Of a stretch of DNA of 64,000 nt, positions 31,301-39,786 are shown piece by piece. How positions within the stretch are numbered: the stretch's first letter is position 1; the number at the start of each line of letters is the position of its first letter. The notes under the pieces were generated by a model. The model was not told the DNA's origin. It searched no databases and saw only the letters and a program-made list of their open reading frames with translations. The position numbers and the translations under genes were made by a program. This DNA is from Haematococcus lacustris (Eukaryota; Chlorophyta; Chlorophyceae; Chlamydomonadales; Haematococcaceae): assembly GCA_030144725.1 (NCBI GenBank), contig JASKMD010000006.1:4006302-4070301 (forward strand), given 5' to 3'.

Positions 31301-34058
31301 CACCACCTTGGAGCAGTCACCAGTAGGCCCAACCCCGCATGTACTGCTCAGCAGTACAATGTCCATTTGACGCTGTCCTGTGACAGAGATGTCCATGTGT
31401 GCGTTGTTCACTGCTCAGTTGTTACTGCTCAGTGGCAGTGGCAAATATCTGCAACGTTGGCAGGGTCAAAGGGCCTAACCCAGCCCTAACCCTAACCCTG
31501 ACTCTAAACCCCACTGGTGCAGCTGCCCCCTCCTCCACTAGCAGCAGTTGTGGGCTGGAAGCATTACACCATGACAGGATGATGATGACTGTGGCATGGT
31601 TCCTGTCACCACCGCCACCACCGCTCCCTCAACGCTGTCAGGTGTGGGACACGGAGGTCTGTTTTGTCAACAGCCACCTGGCGGCGCACCAGGACAAGGT
31701 CAAGGCCCGCAACAACAACTACAGGTGAGCTGGCTGGTGGTGGCAGTGGTGGCCAGGGAAGCCACTTCATGGGATGGCGGCAGTGGTGGTGGCAGTGGTG
31801 GCAGTAGTGGTGGCAGTGGTGGTGGCAGTGGTGGTGGCAGTGGTGGTAGCGGCAGTGGTGGTGGCAGTGGTGGTGGCAGTGGTGGTGGCAGTGGTGGTGG
31901 CAGTGGTGGTGGCAGTGGTGGTAGCGGCAGTGGTGGTGGCAGTGGTGGTGGCAGTGGTGGTGGCAGTGGTGGTAGCGGCAGTGGTGGTGGCAGTGGTGGC
32001 AGTGGTGGTGGCAGTGGTGGTGGCAGTGGTGGCAGTAGTGGTGGCAGTGGTGGTGGCAGTGGTGGCAGTGGTGGTGGCAGTGGTGGTAGCGGCAGTGGTG
32101 GCGGCAGTGGTGGTGGCAGCAGTGGTGGTGTGGTGGCAGTGGCAGTGGTGGTGGCAGTGGTTGTGGGGTGAGAGCGCCTGGGATGCACCAGGGAGGCCAC
32201 TGGGTGACCAGGCTTGGACACATGGCTCAAGTACTACAGTCGAGAAGTTTCACCCAGAATAGTAGGTCAATACTGGTGGGCACTTGGCAGCCACATAGGC
32301 ACTGCATGACTCCAGATGGGTGGGTCAGGGCAGTGGTGCGGCGGCGGTATCAGTTATGGTGGTATGGTGTGGTGGTGGTAGCGGTGATGTCGGTGGCAGT
32401 GGTGGTGGTGGCAGTGGTGGTGGTAGTGTGGTGGTGTCGTGGTGGTGGTGGTGGTGGTGGTGTGGTGGTGAAGTTGTGCGCCAGTCATTGCTGCCCCGCT
32501 CCTCCTCCTCCCTGCCTTTCAGGGACATTGTGAAGGGCATTCGCATGGACACCTGCCAGATGGACATCTTGACAGCCTTCCACCATGTCTTCTGGATGGG
32601 GGACCTGAACTACAGGTACAGGGCAGCACTGCATCCATGTCATGGCAGGCTGCTTGGTGGCATGCAATGGTGGCATGCACCACAGAATGGCTTGCCAAGC
32701 CAGGCTTGTCACGAATGTGTGACAGGCAGACATGACGCTCAGGTTACTTGTTCTTTGTCCTTGTGTCGACCATCGCCTACTTAGCCTACTTGGGATGCCA
32801 TCGTGAGGCAGTTTCTGTTGCTTTCCTTGGTTGCAGTTTTCTGCTGTTGAAGGCTTTTGCTTGTGTGGAGACTTTCCCCCTTTTGGGGTTGCCTGGTTCA
32901 TCTAGTTCCTGCCATCTTGGGGCAGTTTCTGTTACTCTCCTTTGCTTTTGGAGGCTTGTGTTTACCAGGTGTCTGATGCTAGCTGCAGGCTGGACTACGG
33001 TCACCAAGCCACCATCCCCTCAGAGACGCCCCTGCCCTCCGACTTTGATGCATTGGTGGAGGACATCAAGCAGCAGCGGTGAGCCACAGTGTGGCCCTGT
33101 TTAGCACAGAGCCCTCTGCTGTATGTGGCCAGAGCTGGAAAGCTGTAAGGAAAGCTGGAAAGCTGTAAGGGTCATATCATGGTCCATCATAGAGCCGCGG
33201 TGGGAGAGGGTGGAACTACTCACCTGCACCACTGCCTGCCTGCCTGAGCAACTGGTGGACCCACCTGTAGGGGCCCTGGCTCTATCCACTGTAAGGTTTG
33301 GTGGGCGCCCATCGCATTGCAGTCCCGGATGGCCTACACACCCAGTGTCAGGGGCGCATGTTTTTTGCTGACCTGCTGAAGCTAGGCTGGCTGGCTGCTT
33401 GATGCTGCTAGGCACCTTTTGGAGGTGCCCTTTGTTATGTGCCCTTTGGAGGTGCCTTTTGGAGGTGCGAGAGTGAGTCACCATGTATAAGCCATGTGTA
33501 TGCCATGTGCATGGGAACTCCACACAGACAAAAACACTGTTTTGTAGGGGTCCACACTGAGTGTTCCACTGCAATGAAGGCTCAAGGTTGAGGGCCAAGG
33601 TGCTGAAGCTAGGCAGATGAGATGTGCAGAGATGTTGCCATGTGCAGAGGTGTCAACCATTGTGCAGAGTATTGGCTAGCCTGAAGCTATTGGCTAGCCT
33701 GAAGTATTGGCTTAGTAGCTGAAGCTAGCCCAACGTCCCAACAAGCTAGCCCAGCTAGCCCAGCTCTGTCATTGTGCAGAGCTGACAGCTAGGCAGGTAT
33801 AGAGGGGGTGCATCTGCCCACACGCCCTCTCCTAGGACGACTATAATCACTGGCACCCAGCCCTGCTACTCTTTAACACACACCACCATGGCTGGGCGTG
33901 GGGTGGTGGCTGCAGGTTTGGCAAGCTGCTGCTCCTGGATCAGCTGCGTAAGGAAATGCGCGCCAACACCGCCTTCATGGGCTTCAGTGAGGCGGATCGA
34001 GCCCAGCTTCAAGGCAAGCCATCTGCCTGAGCAGCGGAAGGCGGGAAGCTGGTACCCC

Positions 34059-34100
<42 letters not shown>

Positions 34101-37100
34101 GAGGAGCAGCTCGGTGGTCACATTGCAACCCCATGTGTGTGCTATCTGCGTCATGACACATCCACGTCTTGATCACATCGCCCGCTTGGTTTCCTTTCCT
34201 TGCCCAGCACTGCGCACACCAGCAGTGCCTGGCAGTTGCAGTCGGTTACAGTTACAGTGGAGGCATACTGCCAAGCTGCACTCAGCCATGCTCCTGGACA
34301 CCCTGGAGTCTTGCCACTGACGGCACATGCTCCCATCAACCACCCCCTCCTTGCCAGCCCCACAGCCCACCAACCCACCAACCCCACAGCCCCACAGCCC
34401 ACCTGGCGACCCAGCCCAGCCCACTTGGCAGCCCACCCCAGCCTGTAACTACCCGGCACCACCCACACTACCGCCCTACTTGCAACACACACCACTGTAT
34501 GTCACTACATTGGGGTGTTATGGCGCCGTTGCATGGCTGCATGGCTTGCACAGCCATGCATGGGGCTGCATTCCATGCAGGTGGAGCGAAGAAAGGGTGT
34601 GCACTACCTGCCTCAGCGCTCCCCTGCATGGTGTGACAGAGTGCTGCATCGCTCCAACCTGCCCCTAAAGCAGGTTAGCAGATCAGGTGGACCTGACCTG
34701 ACCTGACCTGACCTGACCTGACCTGACCTGACCTGACCTGACCTGACCTGACCTGACCTGACCTGACCTGACCTGACCTGACCTGACCTGACCTGACCTG
34801 ACCTGACCTGACCTGACCTGACCTGACCTGACCTGACCTGACCTGACTCGACCTCCGGCCCACTCAGCACAACTGCCCACCAGCCTGCCTGCCTTGCCTT
34901 GGCCCTGGCTACAGATCAAGCCCCTGGACTACTGGTGCGCCACAGACATTGCGTCCTCAGACCACAAACCAGTGGCGGCCTCATTCCAGGTGTGGTGGTG
35001 TGCAGAGCATAGCCTGCGCCGCATTGCATCACCCTGCAGCACCCCTCCGCTACACCGTGTCCTACAGGAGGCCCTGCCCTGCCATGCCAAGCTATGACTA
35101 GCTGTGCATAGCCCCAACCACCGCAACTGAGCACGGTGGCTCACCGGACATGATGCCAGGCTGGCATGGATTCTCAGAGCTTCCGGTTCCGGAAAGGCTC
35201 TGCCCTGTCAGGGCTTACCGGTCCTGTCAGCTCCCTCTGCTCCTTCTATACCTGGAGGGAGCACTTGACAGAGGCATGGCTCACTCTTCCCAGGCTCAGC
35301 CACCCCCTGCCTACCTCACCTGCGTCCTTCCCTCCCACAATTCTGCACCCCCTGCCCCTCCCTTTCACCCCTCGTCCACCCCCTGCACCACCCACCCACC
35401 CCTCCACCCTCTGCCGCCCTCTCACCCCAGGCTCTGCACCTCCCTCCACCCCCCTCCACCTCCCTCTCACCCTCTCTCACCCTCTCTCACCACTAAGTAG
35501 AGCGTAGAGTGCCTATCGCTCCGCTGGCCCTTGCTGGACACTGTGTAGGTGCCCACCATCTGGCGGCAGGACGACCCCACCATCACCACGCGTGTGCACC
35601 TGGTGTTCACCCGCATCGCCTGCACTGGCCTGTTCATGCTGCGAACCAGGAGGGGGTCCACAGCCATGCCCACGCTGCCAAACCCAGACATCATCATGAT
35701 GGTGAGGGGCAAGGGGGTAGGGGACAAGGTAGCAGGGGGCGAGGGGGCAGGGGGCGAAGGGGCAGGGAGCGAGGGGGCAGGGGGCGAAGGGGCAGGGGAG
35801 ACAGCCTCACCCGGCAGGAGGTCCGTGGGAAAACGGGATGGGTTAGGCTGTCGGCAGCGAGTGATGTAAGGAGTGGGGCTAGGGAGTTGGTGGAGTGTTG
35901 AGAATGATGAGTTAAGCCAGTAGAGGAAGGGCCTGTTAAGGTATGATTCTAAGCGAGTCAAGGCAGCGGAAGGGGGGCTTAGGGAGGTATGGCTTCTGTC
36001 GAGTGGGTCGAAGCATCAATGGCAGCGACGGCATAACCTGAAGGCGGACCTTCCTGCTGAGTGGGTGGGACCAGGGCTGGCTTCACTGTCTGGCCATCAA
36101 CCTGGCCAGCTGAAAGGAGTAAATGTGGTGTTGGCAGTGAGGCGCCACACATTTCTACACTCGGCTATCTCCTCCTCCTCCTCCTTCCTCCACCCCTCCA
36201 CCTCCTGACCTCCCCCCAAACCATGGGCTCCTCGTCTGCCCTCCCCTTGTGGCAGCTGATGGCATGGTTGACTATTGACGCCTGCTGCTCCCTTGCCACC
36301 TGCCCCTTGCCCTCACCGTCACGATGAAGTCTGATGTTGGCAGCGTGGGCATGGCTGTGGACCCCCTTCTGGTTGCCACCCACTTGGCCCTATCCCCCCG
36401 CGCTGCTGGTCAGCCTCTGTCGCCTCTGCCACCTGGAGCATGTGGCATTGCGGCAGCCTGACTGGCCCCCCTTTCTTAAGCTGTCATCAGCTTACACTCA
36501 GTGCATGTAAGACATGCCAACTCTACACAATAGCCCTCTGAATCAGGCAACAATGCAGGTGGTAGGCGACCATGACCATGTGTATGCCATGTGCATGAGC
36601 ATGAGAACTCCACACAGACAAAACACCATTTAGTAGGGGTCCACACTGAGTGTTCCAGTGCAATGAAGGCTCGAGGTTGAGGGCCAAGGTGGTGGTGCTT
36701 AGCCTCTGTAGTGTGTCCTGACCCTACCAACCGCCTCTTGCTGCCCACTGCCTCCCCCCACCCTGTGCCTCCGCCCCCCCTCCGCCCTGCCTCGCTGTCC
36801 ATGACCCCCTCCTCCTCCTCCCCCCACTGGCCTGTGCTGCCGCAGGGGCCCTGCCTCGGCATTGAGGAAGCCTGGCGTGCAGGTGTGGTGAGCCAGACCC
36901 GCAGCCCAGTGTGGCAGTCCCATCCCCCCGTGCGCCTGCCGCTGAAGCCCGCAGCTATCCAGGACTTGGCTCACCGCCGGCTGCTGGTGAGGTGGGGTGG
37001 TGCAAGAGGGGTGGGAGACAGACAAGGAAGGAGAGGGAAGGGGAGGGGGCTAGGGGAGGGGGCTAGGGGAGGGGGCTAGGGGAGGGGGCTAGGGAGGGAG

Positions 37101-38327
37101 GGAGTGAGGGGAGTAGAGGTGGTGAAGCTGGAGACCAGCCAGCTCGTTGCTTGGTCCTGATCTGAGGGGGTTGCGTTGATGAGAGAGGCAGGATGCCGCC
37201 TAGGCACAAGTCACCACGACTGACACCAGGAGTAGGGCGTGGCTGGTCTGCTGTTCAGCTTGCTCCACCCACACACCACACCTGGCAGCCATGCCGATGA
37301 GATGTGTGATGACATGGGGTGGGTGTGACCTGGTGCTAGGTGCGCGTGGTGAATGTGGTGGAGGGCAAAATGGTGTCGGGGACGTCTACGAGCACGCTGG
37401 CCCGGGGCGTCCTGCCCCTCACAGCGGCCGCCACTCAGTGGCTGCAGAGCGCCTCCATTCCCCACCTGCATAAGACCACCCGGGTCACGGTAAGCAGATA
37501 TTAGGGACCCAAGCCACTCAGGTAGCGGCAGCTTAGTTCACCACCTCCTGCCTGTCCCCTTCCTTCACCACTGCTCCTGTAGTCTTCGACTTCCACACAA
37601 TGCTACTTTGCGTGCCAGCACATGGAGATTTCTTTCACGATCCGTAGCTGTCGGCATTGACATGCGTCAAGGCTTGCGCACTGCCCTGTAAGCATATTAG
37701 TCGCTTGTGTCCTGCCTCAGGTGCCATTGGAATTCAACGGCCTCCCTGCCGGTGAGCTAGAGGTGGACATGCTCCTGGAGGTACGCGTTGTACTGCCACC
37801 TGTCATGTTGGTGCTTTCCGCGTTGCTAAATCGAGGCTGTGCGCGCCCTCAGGTCCCAGCCGTGACGTGCAGTGGCAATGCTCGCGTCGTGTCGGGACAG
37901 CGCTATGGGCGTCAATCTGTCGATGTCGGCATGTCCCGTACATTGTCATGCATTTTTTCGGGATGTCGGATTGTCTGCTTGTCTTTGCTCGCACTGCCTT
38001 ATGGAGCCGTGTACTACTACACCTACCCCGATCCATCGCTGCCGCCCCTCCTAGGTGGAGGACACATCACTGCACAAGAGCCCGCCCCAGGCGCCGAGGC
38101 CGAGCGCGGCTCGTGCCCTACGGCAGCTCCGCGCCAATGCAACACATGGCCCATCGCGCAGCCCGCGCCAGTCCGACACGCAGGCACGTCCTGATGCTAT
38201 TGCCGCAACGGGCGAGCTCCCAAAAGTCGCCCACTCGGGTGGAAGTGTGGGAGGCTTCAGTGCTCTTCGCAAGTCGTTGCTTCTCTTCTCCGCCAGGAGC
38301 ATCAATGGCAGCGAAGGCAGAAGCTGA
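18486..38327 (+). CDS. C2 - inositol polyphosphate 5-phosphatase - C2 protein
   Basis: Proposed exons: about 18486-21193, 21560-21713, 22269-22388, 23158-23259, 24610-24693, 24823-24892, 25247-25378, 25800-26368, about 27285-27548 (weak), 28347-28424, 29398-29547, 31642-31724, 32523-32615, 32989-33078, about 33918-34014 (end unsure), 34581-34673, 34915-34989, 35549-35701, 36846-36986, 37340-37489, 37721-37780, 38055-38327. Order: a 900-residue Gln/Pro-rich N-terminus; a C2 domain (DLDPFAVVKCEK, DPEWDEFFVFDV); the phosphatase with CGTWNVGN, VAIGVQE, TNKGGVAISL, FVNSHLAAHQ, FWMGDLNYR, PAWCDRVLHRS and SDHKPVAASF; then a second C2-like region. The family removes the 5-phosphate of phosphoinositides or inositol phosphates; C2 domains suggest membrane binding. 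The FxPTYK segment was not found, so one exon may be missed. A 190-residue low-complexity exon interrupts the catalytic domain. Confidence 0.88.
19590..19870 (+). repeat. CCCAGC-type coding repeat
   Basis: Imperfect tandem CCCAGCCCGACC/CCCAGCTCTACC units encode SQPSSTQPS-like Ser/Thr/Pro/Gln repeats in the disordered N-terminus of the 5-phosphatase. Confidence 0.8.
22480..22650 (+). other. tRNA-derived SINE-like sequence (weak)
   Basis: An A-box-like TAGCGCAGTGG (22493-22503) and a B-box-like GGTTCAGACTC (22630-22640) lie in an intron, about 126 bases apart. That is too far for a tRNA but possible for a SINE with an insertion. Speculative. Confidence 0.22.
23873..24090 (-). mobile_element. 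Family-1 Fanzor tail, copy C (solo 3' end)
   Basis: In reverse it starts with GGCCCGCAACA, matching the last Fanzor-like codons of copy A, and continues through AATAAGCTGTTAGTTTGATG, GTGCGACCGAGGA and GAGATTACCCACAGTCAAAC. Only the terminal codons and tail are present, as expected of a severely 5'-truncated insertion. It lies in an intron of the 5-phosphatase gene. Confidence 0.75.
25391..25478. repeat. Interstitial TTAGGG/CCCTAA-like array
   Basis: Degenerate CCCTAA repeats, with a short inverted GGTTAGGGTTAGG start, lie in the intron after the exon ending GLDSP. The flanking exon end CTCCCCAGGT(A/G)TG(T/C)CTTG occurs three times (25371, 25485, 25614), so the intron start has been duplicated with the array. 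Confidence 0.8.
26480..27224 (-). mobile_element. Family-1 Fanzor derivative, copy D (internally deleted)
   Basis: The block is flanked by GAACCGTCCGCTCAG (26465-26479) and GAACCGTCCGTTCAG (27225-27239), a 15-bp target duplication with one mismatch. On the minus strand it begins with about 350 bases of unique sequence that may be the element's 5' region, including AGTATATGAAGG. A CAGCAGCACCAG-type minisatellite (26630-26866) follows, then the conserved family-1 tail (26628-26480). No RuvC or zinc-ribbon sequence remains. A minus-strand ORF (27045-26527) crosses it but is mainly repeat. Confidence 0.7.
27807..27897. repeat. CCCCAG hexamer array
   Basis: About 15 copies in a 5-phosphatase intron. 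Confidence 0.9.
28425..29397. other. Long 5-phosphatase intron, no called element
   Basis: The intron lies between the exons ending GSQYYM and beginning VKSVHMGQIR, which join in phase. It holds an open stretch ESLPTVAYEAHRAL near 28567 that is not needed for the model, and a B-box-like GGGTTCAATCCC at 28803-28815. Confidence 0.4.
29692..29820. repeat. GAGGGA hexamer array
   Basis: About 20 copies of GGGAGA, grading into GGGA repeats to about 29880, in an intron. It encodes artefactual REREGE or PSPSPS ORFs. Confidence 0.95.
30041..30280 (-). repeat. Family-2 conserved 3' tail, copy 1
   Basis: It follows the stop of the family-2 remnant and includes GAGCTGTCATCAGCTTACAC, CATGTGTATGCCATGTGCAT, AACTCCACACAGACAAA and GGGTCCACACTGAGTGTTCC, ending CAAGGTTGAGGGCCAAGGTG. 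These blocks recur at 33481-33601, 36463-36692 and, shorter, 38840-38892. Confidence 0.8.
30280..30702 (-). pseudogene. Fanzor/TnpB-like remnant, family 2
   Basis: On the minus strand ATG at 30702 begins MPPRKRPSAAEQEPHPIESP. After a stop or frameshift near 30590, the Lys/Pro-rich linker AKRSKRTKAEPAAEPNKGKG leads to GRWLDRDCNAALNMQRIEES, RWRPLELCWCPEQGKL and GKEYPGLGYKRLRDKPP, ending TQPVVAQ at 30280. DRDCNAALN is a good RuvC-III motif of TnpB/Fanzor proteins. The start and end of the gene survive but the whole central nuclease is gone. A TATA-like TATAAG at 30745-30750 (minus strand) lies about 45 bases upstream of the ATG. It sits in an intron of the 5-phosphatase gene. Confidence 0.65.
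30703..30960 (-). promoter_or_regulatory. Family-2 5' region with GGTGCCCTTT repeats
   Basis: On the minus strand repeated GGTGCCCTTTGGA-like decamers precede GCGAGAGTGAGTGACACACG and a TATA-like GGTATAAGTAGG. The decamers and TATAAG are also kept in the short derivative at 33388-33601, so this is probably the element's own 5' terminal or promoter region. The outer boundary is not defined. Confidence 0.45.
31775..32160. repeat. GGTGGCAGT nonamer array
   Basis: About 40 imperfect copies of a 9-bp GGTGGCAGT/GGTAGCGGC unit begin soon after the donor of the exon encoding VKARNNNY. Long GGSGG, VVAVV and HHCHH ORFs here are repeat artefacts. Confidence 0.95.
33388..33601 (+). mobile_element. Family-2 miniature derivative with 13-bp duplication
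   Basis: This ~214-bp element lies between two copies of GCTGAAGCTAGGC (33375-33387 and 33602-33614). It joins the family-2 5' terminal region (GGAGGTGCCCTTTG repeats, GCGAGAGTGAGTCACC, TATAAG) directly to the family-2 3' tail (CATGTGTATGCCATGTGCAT ... GGGCCAAGG). No coding sequence is left. It lies in a 5-phosphatase intron. Confidence 0.8.
34051..34100 (+). repeat. CAG trinucleotide run
   Basis: About a dozen CAG units just after the exon with MRANTAFMGFSEADR. It could be intronic or part of an extended exon, because the exon end is uncertain. Confidence 0.7.
34690..34847. repeat. Second TGACC pentamer array, about 32 copies
   Basis: Same unit as the 1.1-kb array at 5199-6335, here in the short intron between the exons PAWCDRVLHRSNLPLKQ and IKPLDYWCATDIASSDHK. 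Confidence 0.95.
36020..36470 (-). repeat. Inverted partial exon copy, copy 1
   Basis: Read on the minus strand it contains AGGGGGTCCACAGCCATGCC and CACGCTGCCAACATCAGA, then an intron-like GTGAGGGCAAGG. It closely matches the exon end and donor at 35650-35740 of the same gene in inverted orientation. The unit recurs at 38310-38760 at high identity. Confidence 0.8.
36463..36692 (+). mobile_element. Family-2 tail, copy 3 (5'-truncated)
   Basis: It begins GGCCCCC... exactly where copy 1 has its post-stop sequence and runs through AAGCTGTCATCAGCTTACAC and GGGTCCACACTGAGTGTTCC to GAGGGCCAAGGTG. It contains no coding sequence and lies in a 5-phosphatase intron next to the inverted exon copy. Confidence 0.75.
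37036..37105. repeat. GGAGGGGGCTAGGG tandem repeat
   Basis: About five copies of a 14-bp unit in the intron after the exon ending LAHRRLL. Confidence 0.85.
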
Positions 38328-38760
38328 AGGCAGACCTTTCTGTCGAGTGGGTGGGACCAGGGCTGGCTTCACTGTCTGGCCATCAACCTGGCCAGCTGAA
38401 AGGAGTTAATGTGGTGTTGGCAGTGAGGCGCCACACATTTCTACACTCGGCTATCTCCTCCTCCTCCTCCTCCTCCTCCTTCCTCCACCCCTCCACCTCC
38501 TGACCTCCCCCCAAACCATGGGCTCCTCGTCTGCCCTCCCCTTGTGGCAGCTGATGGCCTGGTTGACTATTGACGCATGCTGCTCCCTTGCCACCTGCCA
38601 CCTGCCCCTCACCGTCACGATGAAGTCTGATTTCGGCAGCGTGGGCATGGCTGTGGACCCCCTTCTGGTTGCCACCCACTTGGCCCTATCCCCCCGCACT
38701 GCTGGTCAGCCTCTGTCGCCTCTGCCACCTGGAGCATGTGGCATTGCGGCAGCTTGACTG
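38328..38760 (-). repeat. Inverted partial exon copy, copy 2
   Basis: Near-identical to 36020-36470 except for a longer CTC run. Its left edge overlaps the final coding exon (GSEGRS then stop at 38327), so the duplication may have supplied the gene's present 3' end. It also contains the AGGGGGTCCACAGCCATGCC exon fragment in inverted orientation. Confidence 0.8.
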
Positions 38761-38892
38761 GCTGCTTGATGCTGCTAGGCACCTGTTGGAGGTGCCCTTT
38801 GTTATGTGCCCTTTGGGGGTGCCCTTTGGAGACCCTCCACAATTAGTGTTCGACTGCAATGATGGCTCTAGGTTGAGAGCTAAGGTGCTGCG
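38745..38892 (+). mobile_element. Family-2 miniature derivative, copy 4
   Basis: It has the same 5' end as 33388-33601 (TGGCTGCTTGATGCTGCTAG, then GGAGGTGCCCTTTG repeats) joined to only the last ~50 bases of the tail (GTGTTCGACTGCAATGATGG ... GCTAAGGTG). No target duplication was found. Confidence 0.65.
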
Positions 38893-39487
38893 TGTCTTCA
38901 CCATCACAAGGGGTCCACCATCACTTGCAAGTGAGCAAAGCTGCCAGGGGTGGTAAGGTGCCAAGGTGGAATGCACAGCCCTGACAGCCGAGCAGTGCCC
39001 TTGGCATGAGTTTGGATGACCTTGCATAGCCTCGGAGGCGCATCGCCTCAGCTGGGCTACGCTCAGCAGTGGATGGCCACCATCCTCATGGTGAGCTGTC
39101 AGGCACATGAGTAGTCAGGCTGGTCAGGTGGGGGTGTTTGACCATGCACTCGCAAGCAGGCATGTGGACAAATAAAAGCAACACGGCGCGTTTTCAGCGT
39201 GCTGGAGGATCAGGCCAGGCCAGTTGCTGTGGGAGCATGGAGTGCCACTGGTGTGTACATAAGTGCTTCGCATACCCAGCCAGGTGATGGGCCAGGACAC
39301 TAAGTGGCAAGCATGAGACGTCCAAGCGCCACAGGACAAGCATGCTTGATGCGGGCACATGATGCCCCACTAGCCAGGAGGCATGTGTGAACTTAGGAGT
39401 AAGAAATGTGAAATCAGTTTGTGTGATGCTTGTTGACCCCGATCTACTGGAGGGGTGAAAAGGACAGGGATTACACATCACACTTTG
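38893..39487. other. Intergenic, no feature recognised
   Basis: Between the 5-phosphatase gene and the reductase gene. It probably includes the latter's distal promoter. Nothing specific is seen. Confidence 0.35.
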
Positions 39488-39495
39488 GCATGTAG

Positions 39496-39615
39496 ATGAT
39501 GATGGTGGCTTACACCGCTCAAGCCGTCAGCCGTTAAGCTGCTTGGCCGCCCTCCCCCTCTAGGGGTTCGGGCCTTTCTGTAACGCACTTCAAAGCAAGG
39601 TGCACAAACAAAGTT
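39496..39615 (-). mobile_element. Solo LINE 3' end with target duplication
   Basis: In reverse this 120-bp piece matches the 3' terminus of the LINE at 8400-8529: GTGCACCTTGCTTTGAAGTG, AGAGGGGGAGGGCGGCC, CTGACGGCTTGAGCGGTGTA and a CATCATCAT tail. It is flanked by GCATGTAG at 39488-39495 and 39616-39623. Confidence 0.8.
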
Positions 39616-39786
39616 GCATGTAGCAAGTGGCTGAGATAGCACTGAGGGGGCAAGCTGTGTGAATTTGCTGTGTTCTAGCCCCCGAGGTCGTGTTTGGCGG
39701 AATGAGGCGGCTGCACTGCTTTTTTGCTAACCCTGACCTTGACCTTGGGCCTGACAGCATTGACCGTTAGGTCAACTACCTCCACC

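Noticed and set aside
31596..32262. Long GGSGG, VVAVV and His/Cys ORFs on both strands
   Set aside because: They are frames of the GGTGGCAGT array in an intron between in-phase phosphatase exons.
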